The position numbers were made by a program, and so were the translations under genes. Below, piece after piece: positions 34,859 through 46,513 of a stretch of 64,000 bases of DNA; positions within the stretch are counted from its first letter, which is position 1; every line of letters begins with the position of its first letter. The stretch spans positions 17,546,001 to 17,610,000 of the forward strand of contig JAMPIQ010000002.1 of NCBI GenBank assembly GCA_024699855.1, in the 5' to 3' direction. The DNA is from Aphelenchoides besseyi. Lineage: Eukaryota > Nematoda > Chromadorea > Rhabditida > Aphelenchoididae. The notes under the pieces were generated by a model. It worked only from the letters and a program-made list of their open reading frames with translations. It did not search any database and was not told where the DNA came from.

Positions 34859-36224
34859 TCAGAAAAGTCTGAACGCGTCATACCAATCTCCATGAGCAAT
34901 ATTGAATAGATAGGAATGTTCGTTGATAACAAAAACCAACGTAGTCTGAAATTTGCGAATGGACTTTAATCGATCAATCTCGTTTACCTGATCATCGTCT
35001 ACCATTTGTCTTCTGAACAACATCTCAACTACCTTCCAATGGAAAGCACTGTAAAATCGTGAAACCGCTCGTCGATCGCCACCACCCAAAAATCCTCCGC
35101 TAATCACCGCCTCATCTTGTCTATAGAGTACTTTGGCCGTATATCTGCTCAGTTTGTCATAAGAAGGAGTAAGCTAAAGGATAAACTTACAACTTTAATG
35201 TTTTGTTTGTTACCTTAATGACTGAGATCATGTTTTTCGGAAAGATTGGATACCATTGAAAATCACCTGGGAAGTGAGATACATCGCCACCACCGTACTG
35301 AAATTTTGTCAATTAGTTTTTAACTACCGGAGCGTTCATTTAAACGTACACCTGCATCGATCCATGCAAAATGCTCGGTGTTAAACGGATCATCTCGCTG
35401 CAATGGATTTGTTACGAAGCCCATAGACTGAAAAAAACTTACGGAGGCGTTGTAAAGAAAATAAGGTTTTGAATTTACCAAAAGATCATAATCAGCACTA
35501 CGAGCTTCTGGATGCAATTTCATCGCTTTGTTCCATTCGGCTTTCCAACCGCCGTTTTCATTCAACTCGTGATGAATAATTGAGTGGAACAGATGATGGT
35601 GCTTATACAATGGCAAGTCGGACAAAGAGATGTTCCAGATTTTTGTATGAGGTAAAAGTCCCAAACTATCTCGAACTTCTTGAACGAAATTCAAAGACTT
35701 CATATCTGTGAAAATAACCATCGGTACACGCATTCTCAATAAATTTCTCATGTAATCGTGATATTTGCTTATCGGTCGACTGTAAGTAGGCCACTTCTCC
35801 CGACCAATGTCTAGCAAACAGGTTACAATAGTAACTACTTGACGTCTAAAACAACATCAATGGAACAATTAGTAAAAGTTCTAACCTGTCAGGTAAACCC
35901 GATGTACTTGTTGGCAATGTCGATGAATAAGAACCGTCGTAAAGAGCTTTGAGTTGCGCGTTTGTCACTCGGATTCTTGGAATTTGGTTTGTTGTGGTGG
36001 TTGATACAGTGGTCAACGCAGTGGTTAACGCAGTGCTTGTCCAACCCGTTTTGTGTTTGTAAATACCCGTGACTTGGGTTGTTGAACCATCCGACTTTCT
36101 ATTTGATGTTCGATTGCGGTGTATATAAACTGAAAGCTTCGTTTAGATTAACATTCCGGTTGTTTTGAGTTTTTAGTTCCACAAATCCCTTTGTTTTCGC
36201 GTCATTCGCATTTCTGCCGCGCAT
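34859..36224 (-). CDS. HtrL/YibB-family protein (nematode type)
   Basis: On the minus strand a Thr-rich stalk (TALTTALTTVSTTTT) precedes VVTIVTCLLDIGREKWP, then RPISKYHDYMRNLLRM, VPMVIFTDMKSLNFV, NGGWKAEWNKAMKLHPEA, FAWIDAGV (about 35340) and GGGDVSHFPGDFQWYP. It ends with VFVINEHSYLFNIAHGDWYD and a stop at 34859. This matches the HtrL/YibB family, found in bacteria (LPS loci) and expanded in nematodes. The fold resembles a GT-A glycosyltransferase, but the activity is uncharacterised as far as I know. The proposed first exon (MRGRNANDAKTKGF at 36224) joins through a GT-AG intron but gives no signal anchor, so the true start may lie further upstream. A Ser/Thr-rich stalk before the domain is typical of Golgi-resident type II proteins. 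Confidence 0.7.
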
Positions 36225-36909
36225 CAAATCCCTCACTAATTATGAGTGCAAGGCCTGTGGTAATTTGGCCCGTTTGTTTCCTACATTGTACGAAATTGGA
36301 TTAATTTGGACAGACGAATGCAAATTCGTCCCGAAACCCTTCGCTTGTTTGTCCATTCGCTTATTGAACTTAACGTTGTGATGATTGATTGCCGTTAACT
36401 GAATGGCCGATACTGCGATTTCAATCATAAAGCAGTCAGGACTTGCTCTCTGTAGCTGTAAATTGCAGAAACAACTACTCTATAAGCAGTAACGTTAGAT
36501 ACGAGTAGATTGATCCGCTAACATCAGAATTACGGACCTCAACTCTATAGCTAAAAATCAGCAAAATGCGGATCCTGTTTTTTTGATCATTTAGAGCTCA
36601 AAATCGCCGTATCGTCTGTTGTTTGTTTAGTTGGCCTTTTATTAACTTGCTAAAGAAGTTTTAAACCAAAAGCAGTGGTCGAAAAATCTTAAAAGCGATT
36701 GAGCTCAAAATTTCATTTTTCAATGTTCTAATTTTCTTTCAAAAGTTGTTAAGTAAACTATTCAGAATACGTAGACACTAATTCTGCCATTGTACGACCA
36801 CTTACATCGGTTGAACGATATAAACTGAAGACGTTTAAGGAAGTTGTTTTTTACACCTGAACTTTGCAGGAAGAACTAAGAATATTATAATTTAGAGGAT
36901 GTAAAGCAG
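36225..36909. other. Intergenic, no supported gene
   Basis: A 62-codon minus frame (36240-36428) lacks any feature. The remainder is AT-rich with no recognisable signal. Confidence 0.35.
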
Positions 36910-37466
36910 TTACGCATTTAAAACTGATTCGGAAAAACAAAGTTTGGTTTCGTTCTTTAGAATCCGGTTCACAAGATTACCTTTAATCTTGTCGACCAAC
37001 AGTTCGTCCTTCGGCTTGAAGTCTCGAAGATACCAACGCAAAGTAAATCCAAGTCCAATCAACGACCCGATAAGAAGAAGAAGCGCGAGAACGGCGATGA
37101 TGCAAAGACATCGAGTAGCCGTTCGCGACTCGTCTTGTCGACGCCTTTTGCTTGACACGTTGAACAATCCAATTTTGCTAATCTGACTGTTATGCCACTT
37201 TAAAAGACGATAACAACGAGAGTTAACTGAAAGGAGAGAACTCGTTAGGATAAAGATTATGATCATACGCGAGTTAAAAGATCAGTGGAATTAGTCACGA
37301 ATTTGCGAATACAACGATTTTGTGAATTCACAAACAAGCAAATTGGCAGTGGGTCGTAAAGTTCCGTTTTTACCTCACTTGTCCCAAAAAGTCTCGGCTT
37401 AGAATTCTTCTTCATGAACTCAAACATTTCCGCTAAGATTGTCGTCGCTCCATTTTTACTGCCCAT
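36910..37466 (-). CDS. Small single-pass membrane protein, unknown
   Basis: Two exons join in frame (37466-37379 and 37226-36910). Exon 1 is MGSKNGATTILAEMFEFMKK and onward. Exon 2 carries a basic stretch, SSKRRRQDESRTATR, directly before a strong transmembrane span (CIIAVLALLLLIGSLIGLGF), then a charged C-terminal segment (DFKPKDELLVDKIKGN) and a stop at 36910. The positive residues before the span suggest a type II topology with the C-terminus outside or in the lumen. About 134 residues. The 152-nt intron has good GTGAGG and TTTCAG ends. No family recognised. Confidence 0.55.
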
Positions 37467-40400
37467 TTGCACCGGAGCTCAAGAATTTGGAAGAGTCTTC
37501 GAAAACTCGTAAAACTTCAAACGACACAATCAGCCAATTTCTAGTGGCCGACGAGTTTATGGACACGTGAAAATGAGCGTCGGTAACGGAAATCAACTAT
37601 TCGCATAGAAATTGTCCATTAAATTATGTCGTGGGTGGAAATGCATAAGAGGAAGACAACTGAGTTTGACGGCTCTTAAATTCTTATTCCCACTGAAACA
37701 AGCCGCAGAAAACAATTGAAATGAGGGAAGAGTACTCGGACGTCACAATCAAAATTTGTAGTTCGCGCACAGAAACATGATTCCTACGCCCATCGACGCC
37801 AATGGATAATAAGTTTAATGCGTTTGTTTTTGGAGAGACCAAAAAAGAAAGACGGGACGCCTATAAAAAGCGTGGAAAATGAATGGACGTCCGGTCGGAA
37901 ATGACCACAAAACGATCACTCATTCTTTTCAACGGCATAAGAGTCAAGCAGAGCAGACGCCCGTGGGCCAATTATGTTTGAACAAAAAAGCTCAACTTTG
38001 TTCGAAAAAAAAGATGAAAAGAATGGCAGAGGGATTAGAGTCGGTTTTGACGCGTTAAATTTGTTGATAAAAACAAAAATGAATCAGTCAAAATAACGAG
38101 CCTGGTAATCAAAGTAATTTCAACCTACAAACGACTCTTTAAAATTCGAATCGATCACTTCGAAGATTCCAGTGAATACATGCGAGTATCATTGTTGGAA
38201 TATAAACAAAAATGAACACTCACATTTTAAGCCCCTCGACTCCGCCTCGCGGTTGTCCCACACATCCTTGCGCCAATTTTCCGCCGTTTTAGTTACAAAC
38301 AAATGAGCCGTTTGCAATTAGACATCGACGGCAAACTTGAAACACATGGAAGCGAATTGAAAATTTGCCAGTAAATTCAACCGAAATGCAGGTGTTAGTT
38401 GAATTCAGGATAGATTGATGAATGAAAGTTCTTTCATGTGTAATGATTGATTCCCATCTTTACGCTACTTTCAAGCACAAAACCACAGCAGGTGGTCGCG
38501 GCGTAGAATTCAGGAGCGAAATTTAAACTGATGGCAAATCGTTAATTTCACGTCCGACATAAACTAATGACTTGGCTTGAGTATGTCAAAACAATCAAAA
38601 ATCAAAACGTCGAGACGGAAGGAAAGTTTGAAGCGGCTGGAAATGCATCGATTGTTTTCACATCGAACCGAAATGACGCAAAACTCACGTTGTAAACTTT
38701 GCGCTAACAATCGCAAGCCATTCATTTGCAGTTCAAATTCTCCTGTTCATGTTCGTACGATACCCAGCTATTCTCGGACTTCAGAGTATCGTTGAAAACA
38801 GCTGATAGTGAATTGTGTGGTGTCATTGAATCAATTCGCGACGTTATAATCCCACATCTCACACGTCTTTTCAATCACGATTTCCGATTGGAAAACTGCG
38901 CATCAAAAGTTGCCGTTTTCTATTCAAAATGAGTACGCTCCACACAAATTACGTCAATGAATCATAATCGGTACCAACTCAAAACAAATTTCAAGGCGTA
39001 AGCGGCAACACAACCAATCAATTGAAGTCGCAAAAAGTTCCGAATACGAAGGTCATTTCCGAGTTACATGAAATGGTTGACTCTTTGAGCCAAAAAACAA
39101 TTGGACGAAAAACGATTGGATGAACGAGGTCGTAAATCACGAAAAGTAATCCGAAAAACGCTTATCGTAGTGAAGACGGTTAGTTCGAAACAAGGATTTG
39201 AAATCGAATTGTCGACGCTCTTCACGGTTATAACAAAGTAAAAGTTCTGGTTTGGCGCAAATTCAATTTCTTTCGACGGTTTTGTTTGAGCGCGAACAAT
39301 TACACGAGAATTTGGAATCGTGTATGGAAACGTTTCTATCAAGTAATGATTTCGACGTGATCCGTCACACAGCTTCGGCGCAAGCGTATTTCTGACGCGA
39401 ATTCTCATGTTTCCGAGACCCACAATTCGCGGTGTGCTGAAAAAAGTGGAAGGCGCTAAAGTTGTGAAAAACGGCGCGGCCTTGTGGGATGATTGCGGTA
39501 ATTCGAACTGCTAGTCGGCCAATTTAACAAACGGGACGAAGTTCAAGTTTAAACCGACAGCCGGGAACCGAACAAATGACCAATGGCTTCAGTGCTAGAA
39601 ACGTCGATTTCAAAAAGATTGTGAGCTAAAGTTCGCTGAACAGTTTACAGGAAAATTAATCTGTTGCTACGAATAGAAACAGCAAAATTTGCTTTTATTC
39701 TCGAACAACATCAACTTTATCCTGACGAGACAAGTAGATAGCCAATTGGATTGTGTCTCGTGAATTATCGGATATTCTGCAACATTTTTTACAAAATATC
39801 CGATTACAACAAATTTGAAACTCCACGACAGTCATTCGACCAAACGGTCTTGCTGACTCAGTAAAAACTCAGTCTTTTGGAAACATGAATTAGTAGTCTG
39901 TGTGGCCCATCAAGTTGTTCGACTCCCGAGAGACAAACGAGATCGATGCATCAAAATGCGGCGCCTAATTCATGTTCCACTTTCGTAGATTAAAAGCAAC
40001 AAAGTCGTGAATTATTGTCAAGATCGATATCTGACGTGGACCTACAACGTCGCTCTTCTCATTTTGACTTTCGAACACATGTTGGAACAGAAACTTCGAA
40101 AAATTAATTGCTTCCGGACGATTTAAAAAGTTTGAAGAGAGAGTTGTTTCAATTCGAAACCTAGTCATAAGCAAAAGATCATGGATGAATTCCGCTGTAA
40201 AGTTCGGAATAAGCTCAACCGCCTGTTTTTGACGGTAATCGCTTGATTTCCCGTGTGTAATTAATCGTCTGTCCTTTTCCATCATCTCTGCACTTTCCGA
40301 CCGCGTAATCATGCAGCGTGAAATAGACATCCCGAAAATTTGCGTTTTACGTTACAACCGATCAAATCGATTAAAGCGCTTCAACATCAAAATCCTATCG

Positions 40401-41086
40401 ATTAAAACAAATTAAAGATATTGGTCTTATTTCCAACTTTCCGTATGGTTGCGGAATCATAAATTTCCATAGATTCTTTTGATTGCAATAGCTGGAAAAG
40501 TGCGAGATAAGACTCCGTTTTCCTGTTAATAAATTAAAATCGAACTCATTTTTATCGGCACTCGAGGAGTCGCTATTCAAGGACATTGACCGTATCCATC
40601 AATTTAAAGCCGTTGCTCTACCCAAATGCTCAGTTGAACAAAAGTCAGCTCACACTACGACAACATTATTGATTACAATATTGAACTCAAATTGTTACTG
40701 GGCACAACAAATGAATGAACAACTTGTTTGTCTCATTGCATATTTAAAGAGCAACTAAAGAAAACACACAAACTTCTTATTTGTTAAAGAGCCATCTTTT
40801 GAGGTTCTTCAAAGAAATAAAAACTCACAACTTATTACGACAGTCTTTTCTTCTCATACAATTTCTAATCAAACTGATATTCTAACTGAACCCCAATTTT
40901 TTAATCACCCATCTACTAACTATCGAACTATTACAAAGCAGCATACCCGACAATCACTTAAACTTGAGGCCCAATGTTGACTATAAAGTCGCTTGGAATT
41001 AACCTATACAACATTAAATGACATAAAATTTGTATTCATAAGATAATCACTAAGAGCAATTGACCTGAAAATGTAACAGAGAAGAA
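37467..41086. other. Gene-poor interval
   Basis: Minus-strand frames at 39064-39423 (119 codons) and 39965-40330 (121 codons) are the longest here. Neither has an intron, a domain, a signal peptide or a neighbour that would support it, and their composition is not clearly coding. The plus-strand frame at 38577-38795 is likewise unsupported. No tRNA or repeat was recognised. Confidence 0.4.
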
Positions 41087-41590
41087 AGCCAACTATCGGA
41101 CATCAACGTCCGAAAAATCAACTTCTATTGACTACAACTCGGGGATCAGTGACTGTAGAAACGTGTAATTAACAGAACAATTATAAACAATAATCAACTT
41201 TAAACTCTGTGAATATCGCGGGAATGCAGTCAGCCAGAGAGCTAAAACACACAACACCCCCCATTCCCTTGTATGACACGTCCATCGCGCAAATCGATGT
41301 AGTTCGGAGATTCTGGCACCAACTAGTGCGCATATTACATTGATAGAAAGTCCAAAAGACTGGCTATTCAATGTGTTCAAACTCGTAGCCATCGGATAAC
41401 TGAGAGAGAAATGAGAGCTCTCCAAAGCCGAACAATCTGTCAAAAATCGTCCAAAATTGCAAAAGTTTGTGGAGTTCTTCCTGTTGATGATGGTAAGCTG
41501 TAATTTGGCACACGAGTTAATAAGGTTAGAAGATTATTATCCTAAAAGTTTGGAGAGCTGACGTTGACCGAGAGCTGAATTAGAATCGTA
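41087..41590 (+). repeat. ~500-bp dispersed repeat, copy 2
   Basis: Same orientation as 45043-45545 and inverted relative to 3575-4070. It starts near GCCAACTATCGGACATCAAC and ends near GAGAGCTGAATTAGAATCG. It is a near match to copy 3 apart from scattered substitutions and small indels. A 103-codon minus frame lies within it but is interrupted in the other copies, so it is not called a gene. Confidence 0.9.
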
Positions 41591-42729
41591 AACATGCTCG
41601 AAAACCAGCTAAAATTGTGTTGCGTGAATGTGCATAGAAACAAAAGTTCTAGTGCTTGTTATAGAACATGGATTTAATTCGACCTTGTTTTTGGTTTTAA
41701 TCTCTCCAACGTAGTCGTTTTGACTTCTTTGGATCTTCATCCTTGTTATCATTGAAAGTCGTTGATTTGTCTATTCTCGACTACACAAACATCTTTACAT
41801 CTTGCCGTATGAAAAGCGGGTTTGAGCAACTTATTACACCGATTCTGAAATACCTAATGAAATACAATGGGAAAACCTTTGACTTTTGCACTTTTTCTAT
41901 AACGGCTGATTCTCTACTCCTGCTCCTCCGTTCGTTCCTTTGGTCGGCATTCCTGATCTTCGATTATGATTACTGCGTTTCGGGGTTTTGGTGACTTTTA
42001 ATATCACGTTTATTTTCGTTTTGTTGATTCTTGAATTTTTGACTCACAGCCTATGGTCGTTTGAGTTTCCGATTTCAACAGCCGAAGCCCGGCGATTGTG
42101 AGAGTTGACTGTGAAGACGATTCGCTTGAATTGAAATTGCGTTCTACTTGAGTTTCACGTTGTAGCTTCCCACAACAACGTTATTTTTGAAGTAAACGCG
42201 AACAAAATTGCAAGCTTTTAATTCACAACTTTGAGATCTGAAATTAAGTGAGATAAGCGGAGTGTCGGATTGACGGTCGGAGCTGATTGAGGAATTGCTT
42301 CTTGACACAAATCATGACAACAGAATGGATGCTTGTGAAGAGCACGATTTGTATATAGAATGATAACCGAATGGACGAGCTGTTTTAATAGAGTTAAGGA
42401 AATAAGAATGAACGTATCAAATTCATCTCTGATCTTGAACAGGAAGCCGATAAACGTGAGAATGAACTTGACAACCAATTATGAAGAAAATGAATTCAGT
42501 ATTAGTTGTTCATACGGAAATTGGCAGTGAAGGCGCTTTGATGTCTTCACTCCGATAAACTCAATGTTAAGCTTCAAGGATGGAGAACAGTTTAACCAAT
42601 GACTTTTGTCTTTAGTTCGGTTTATTCGGTAACTCGTTTAAACGTAAACGAAGAATGAAGTCATACAAGATTGAAGGTTTAAGTTTTGTGGTTGTCCTTT
42701 CCAAGAACATCGTCCTTTGCAATGTCGAC
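41591..42729. other. Intergenic, no supported gene
   Basis: AT-rich. Short frames at 41743-41994 (+) and 42218-42478 (-) show no domains. The right end is probably the 3' region of the small membrane-protein gene. Confidence 0.35.
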
Positions 42730-43165
42730 CTAACTCTGAAATGTAAAAGAATGCAAGCTCTCACAAACCTTACCTGGTATTGTGGATCAACCGACGACGC
42801 TTTTTCCTGTTGATCTGCAGGAGCTGTGATTCCAACTGGAACTGCAGGAGTTGCAGCCATTGGCAGACACGAGGAGTCGATGACTGGGCAGTTGTAAATT
42901 CGTTGTTTTTTTTGTCGACATCGAATAAACTCTGAAGGAAATTGAAAACGTTGAATCGATAATATAACTTACTATATAGTTTCCGTCATCTTCTACCGGC
43001 TTTTTATGTTCAGTACTCGTTGAACGGAGTAATTTCTTCTCCTCCTTCTAAATCTTGAGAATAACAAAGGAGAAATGCGCTGCAACACACCACAGTCGGC
43101 GTTCCCATAATCAAGTTAGTAGCTGAACTGAACGATGTCATTAACCAATCGTACCAAGTGGACAT
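42730..43165 (-). CDS. Small membrane-associated protein, unknown (~100 residues)
   Basis: Four exons on the minus strand give a consistent frame. MSTWYDWLMTSFSSATNLIM is followed, after a 43-nt GT-AG intron, by KEEKKLLRSTSTEHKKPVED. Then comes CRQKKQRIYNCPVIDSSCLP and MAATPAVPVGITAPADQQEK. The end is SSVDPQYQS with a stop at 42730. The intron before CRQKK needs the acceptor CAGAG, two bases past the first CAG. The N-terminus is mildly hydrophobic, and whether it inserts in a membrane is uncertain. If the first intron is retained, a longer hydrophobic segment (PTVVCCSAFLLCYSQ) is read, followed by an early stop. No family recognised. Confidence 0.4.
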
Positions 43166-43362
43166 TTCGATTCGCCAAAAAGAAAGAGAACAAAACAAGA
43201 AATTTGACCGGTGAACTGAACTGATCAAATCATCTGTCAGAATACAAGCCTGAAATGCAAGATGCAAATTTCTGAAAAGATGACTTCTAGAAGATCGCGG
43301 AATGCAGTTGGTTAGGTTGATTCGCTGCAATGATTGGTGGTAAATTCATGTCAGTAACTACG

Positions 43363-44071
43363 ATATGAGTTGAATGTACTAATGAAACGTTGATTGCAAT
43401 TTTATTGGTCGCCGAAGCTCACTCGATTAATTCAACAAGCAGGAAGTCGAACTGATTCATTTACAATCTAATCAGATTCGAACAGATGAATGTTAAGACG
43501 GTCGAATAGCTCGTTCCGTACTTTTAATGCCAGCTTGCAGTTTGTGAGTTCTTGCAGGTTCGTACGAATACATTCAAAGTTGTGATTTCATTTTGATCTT
43601 GCGTACTTTGTTGAGTCGAAATGATTTCTTGATCCAATGCGCAGTGATGATGGCAGCCGAGACAAAAATGCCTCCAGGCTAACGGTGGAAATAGCGCGAA
43701 ACATGAGTAGAGGGCCGGACGAAGAGATATAGTGGAATAAAGGCGGTGATCCCATCGGGGTTTTCGTTTGTTGCTGCGCAGGTAAGACGATCGAGTGTCG
43801 TTTTCTTTGGTCGTCGCCACTTCGGTGGTGTCGATCCATACTCGGTATGCACCGAAACCGCCGTGTATCTGCGAGTGTTCAGGAACCGCTGGTGTCGCAG
43901 AGGAGATCTTCGGACCACCTGCCAGCGGTTCTTGAGCACTCGCAGGGCCAAGACAAATACTCTCAGTTCTGACTGCGCCAGACGGAATTTTTACGAGTTC
44001 CCAATACTGAGAACATACAAAGTTGATTCCAAGAACAAAACAAGAATGATTGGAGTATAGTGGGTAAGAAA
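43363..44071 (-). repeat. ~710-bp repeat, copy B of an inverted pair
   Basis: The reverse complement of 16542-17252 with very few differences. One is a single-base deletion in an A-run (near 43764-43774) that shifts the open frame relative to copy A. It contains the same 24-nt-arm hairpin (about 43871-43947). It lies between copies 2 and 3 of the 500-bp repeat. Confidence 0.9.
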
Positions 44072-45042
44072 GACACGCCCAAAATCCATTTCATCGATAA
44101 AATTTCAGTCGTTTTTTCAAATTTTTACTGGCACGGGAATGATATTGTCACAAGACATTTGTTTGGTTTATCGCTTCTTGTCCGTCCAACCACAAAACCG
44201 ATTTCGTGGCAAGATTCTGAAACCGCGAATCGCAATTCGGATTTATGTTTGTGTTTGCAATAACTGGACTCAATTACTGCTATTGTATGGCAACACCAGA
44301 AGTAAACGCTCTTTTATATTTCAATAGCCGCTCTTTAGGAATATTCCGAAATATTTAGTCACTAGACAAATATGACCATCAATTTGACTTTACCGCGCCA
44401 AGTTCTTCGCAACACCGAACCAGCAGCACAAAATGTTCTACGTTTCGCGGCAGTTGGATTGCCCGTTCCGGAAGTTGTCTACTTCATATTGATCGTTTGA
44501 ATTCTGTGGATCCTGCAACGCAATCGTGCTTCATTTTCTAAACGAACAATGGAGTTACATCGAAGGCTGACGTTGCTCCTTTTTGCAGAAGTAGGTCGGC
44601 AACGAAGATTCGTGACTGAACCATCTGCAGGTCTTTTTTCCAACTTTAATGCTTTGCTGGCCGTACGTTGGGATGGTGGTACGCATATCATCGAAACCGT
44701 TCAACAACCACGATCGTGTACAAATTTGGATTCTCGTTTTCACCGCACAGCCCGCTGTTGTTTCGTCTTTGGTCGTGCTATTTGTCACTTCTTATCGAAA
44801 CCATGTTTTCGAGTTCTTTGTCAAGCCAAGTCCATGTTCCATCCGGTTAATGGCTTCAGAGAATATCAGATGGTTCGTCAATAAAGATAAGACTCAACCG
44901 TATACTCCCGCAAAACAACTTCGATTCGTCAATTTTGCATTCCAAATGCCGCTTTAATAATAATTATTCTTGGCTATTTGATAAACGACTTGTTTAACTA
45001 CTTAATTTCACAAACCCACAAGCTGAAAGTGTAATCGACGAA
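44072..45042. other. Interval with overlapping short open frames, no firm gene
   Basis: An ATG frame of 42 codons (44373-44501, MTINLTLPRQVLRNTEPA and onward) is followed by frames at 44549-44884 and 44649-44957. The last includes a hydrophobic stretch (VVSSLVVLFVTS). No splice arrangement joining them was convincing and no family is recognised. A degraded membrane-protein gene is possible. Confidence 0.3.
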
Positions 45043-45545
45043 AATACCAACTATCAGACATCAACTACCGAGAACCCAACTTCCATTGACTACAACTCGG
45101 GGATCAGTGACTGTAGAAACGTGTAATTGACAGAACAATTATAAACAATAATCAACTTTAAACCCTGTGAATATCAGCGGAATCCAATCAGCCAGAGAGC
45201 TAAAACACACAACACCCCCTCTTCCCTTGTATGGCACGTCCATCGCGCAAATCGATGTAGTTCGGAGACTCTGGCACCAACTAGTGCTCAAATTACATTG
45301 ATAGAAAGTCCAAAAGACTGGCTATTCAATGTGTTCAAACTCGTAGCCATCGGATAACTGAGAGAGAAATGAGAGCTCTCCAAAGCCGAACAATCTGTCA
45401 AAAATCGTCCAAAATTGCAAAAGTTTGTGGAGTTCTTCCTGTTGATGATGGTAAGCTGTAATTTGGCGCACGAGTTAATAAGGTTAGGATATTATCATCC
45501 TAAAAGTTTGGAGAGCTAAAGTTGATCAAGAGCTGAATTAGAATC
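45043..45545 (+). repeat. ~500-bp dispersed repeat, copy 3
   Basis: Closely matches copy 2 (41087-41590), with small indels near CATCAACTACCGAGAACC and near TTAGGATATTATCATCC. The same orientation as copy 2 and the short spacing (about 3.5 kb) suggest local duplication or repeated insertion. Confidence 0.9.
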
Positions 45546-46513
45546 GAAAGCATACTTGAAAATTGTGTTCTCTGGAGTCGACTGCAACAACGTCGCTAAT
45601 TGATTTCAACCGATGTAATTTTGTGGGACAATTACATAAAATCGTGTCAACCAATGCCGTTAATTGTGCATCAATTGGTTTGCCGGTAGCAGAAATTGAA
45701 CTTTATATTTATGGTTAAAAACAAGGACAAAGTGAGGATCACGTTTATAACCCTGTCTTAGCTGCGATGGTCGAACACCGTTAAGATGGGTGTTGTTTAA
45801 CTTCCAATCACTCAAAGCACAATCTTCAATCAAAAATTTAGCATCGAAAATTTGATCAAAACGATGTTGGATTGGTAAGAACCGAGCAACAAACAAAGTT
45901 ACGCATCGGTCCATAAGCATAAAGTTGAAAGTCAAAGAACACGAGCAGAGCGCTTAATTTCCGCTCTAACGTTCGTTTGTATCGGCCAAATATGGAAGCG
46001 TAGATTGGAAGCAGACGTTTTTTTGTCCATTCGAGTTTTATTTTTGTCGTCGAATTCTTTGGAAGAATTTCGTCTTCCAACAATCGCACTTTGATAAATT
46101 TGTTCCCGATTAGCGGCCTAAACCGTCTCAAATGACCTCGTTGCCACTCGTGCTTTTCGGTTTCCTTCAAAATTGGACGGCTAATTTGAATGGTTTCCCG
46201 ATTTGGGATCCGCAATTTGGACTATTGGCCAATTGACATCGCGGCTAATTGTGTGCTTTTTGTTCTTTCGCGATTTCTGGTGCCATTTCATTCAACAGCA
46301 AACAACCCATTGCTCCTTAGCCTCCACTTCGCAATTTACCGTAACTCACGTGCGACGAGAAGAAACTTCTGTTCAACGGGCAGCCAATTTCCGTTTGTCG
46401 TTCGTTCATGTTTTTCAAGAACATATGACTGTTTTTACTCAAGCAGCCATCGAGTATCGGCATTTGGTTGAGATCGTTGTGCGCAACTCAACATACATGC
46501 ATTAGATTTAGCG
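45546..46513. other. Upstream region of the K+ channel gene
   Basis: The longest frames, 45856-46215 (-) and 46203-46505 (+), have no recognisable domain and overlap each other. The segment ends with an acceptor-like TTTAG just before the channel's ATG, so a 5' noncoding exon or trans-splice site may be present. Confidence 0.35.

Noticed and set aside
39064..40330. Two minus-strand ORFs of about 120 codons
   Set aside because: No domains, no introns, no signal or membrane segments, and the surroundings show no other coding signal.
41132..41443. 103-codon minus-strand ORF in repeat copy 2
   Set aside because: The same region in copies 1 and 3 contains stops or frame changes, so it is not maintained as a protein.
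44373..44957. Candidate multi-exon membrane-protein gene
   Set aside because: The short frames could not be joined by plausible splice sites and no family was recognised. Kept only as an interval note.
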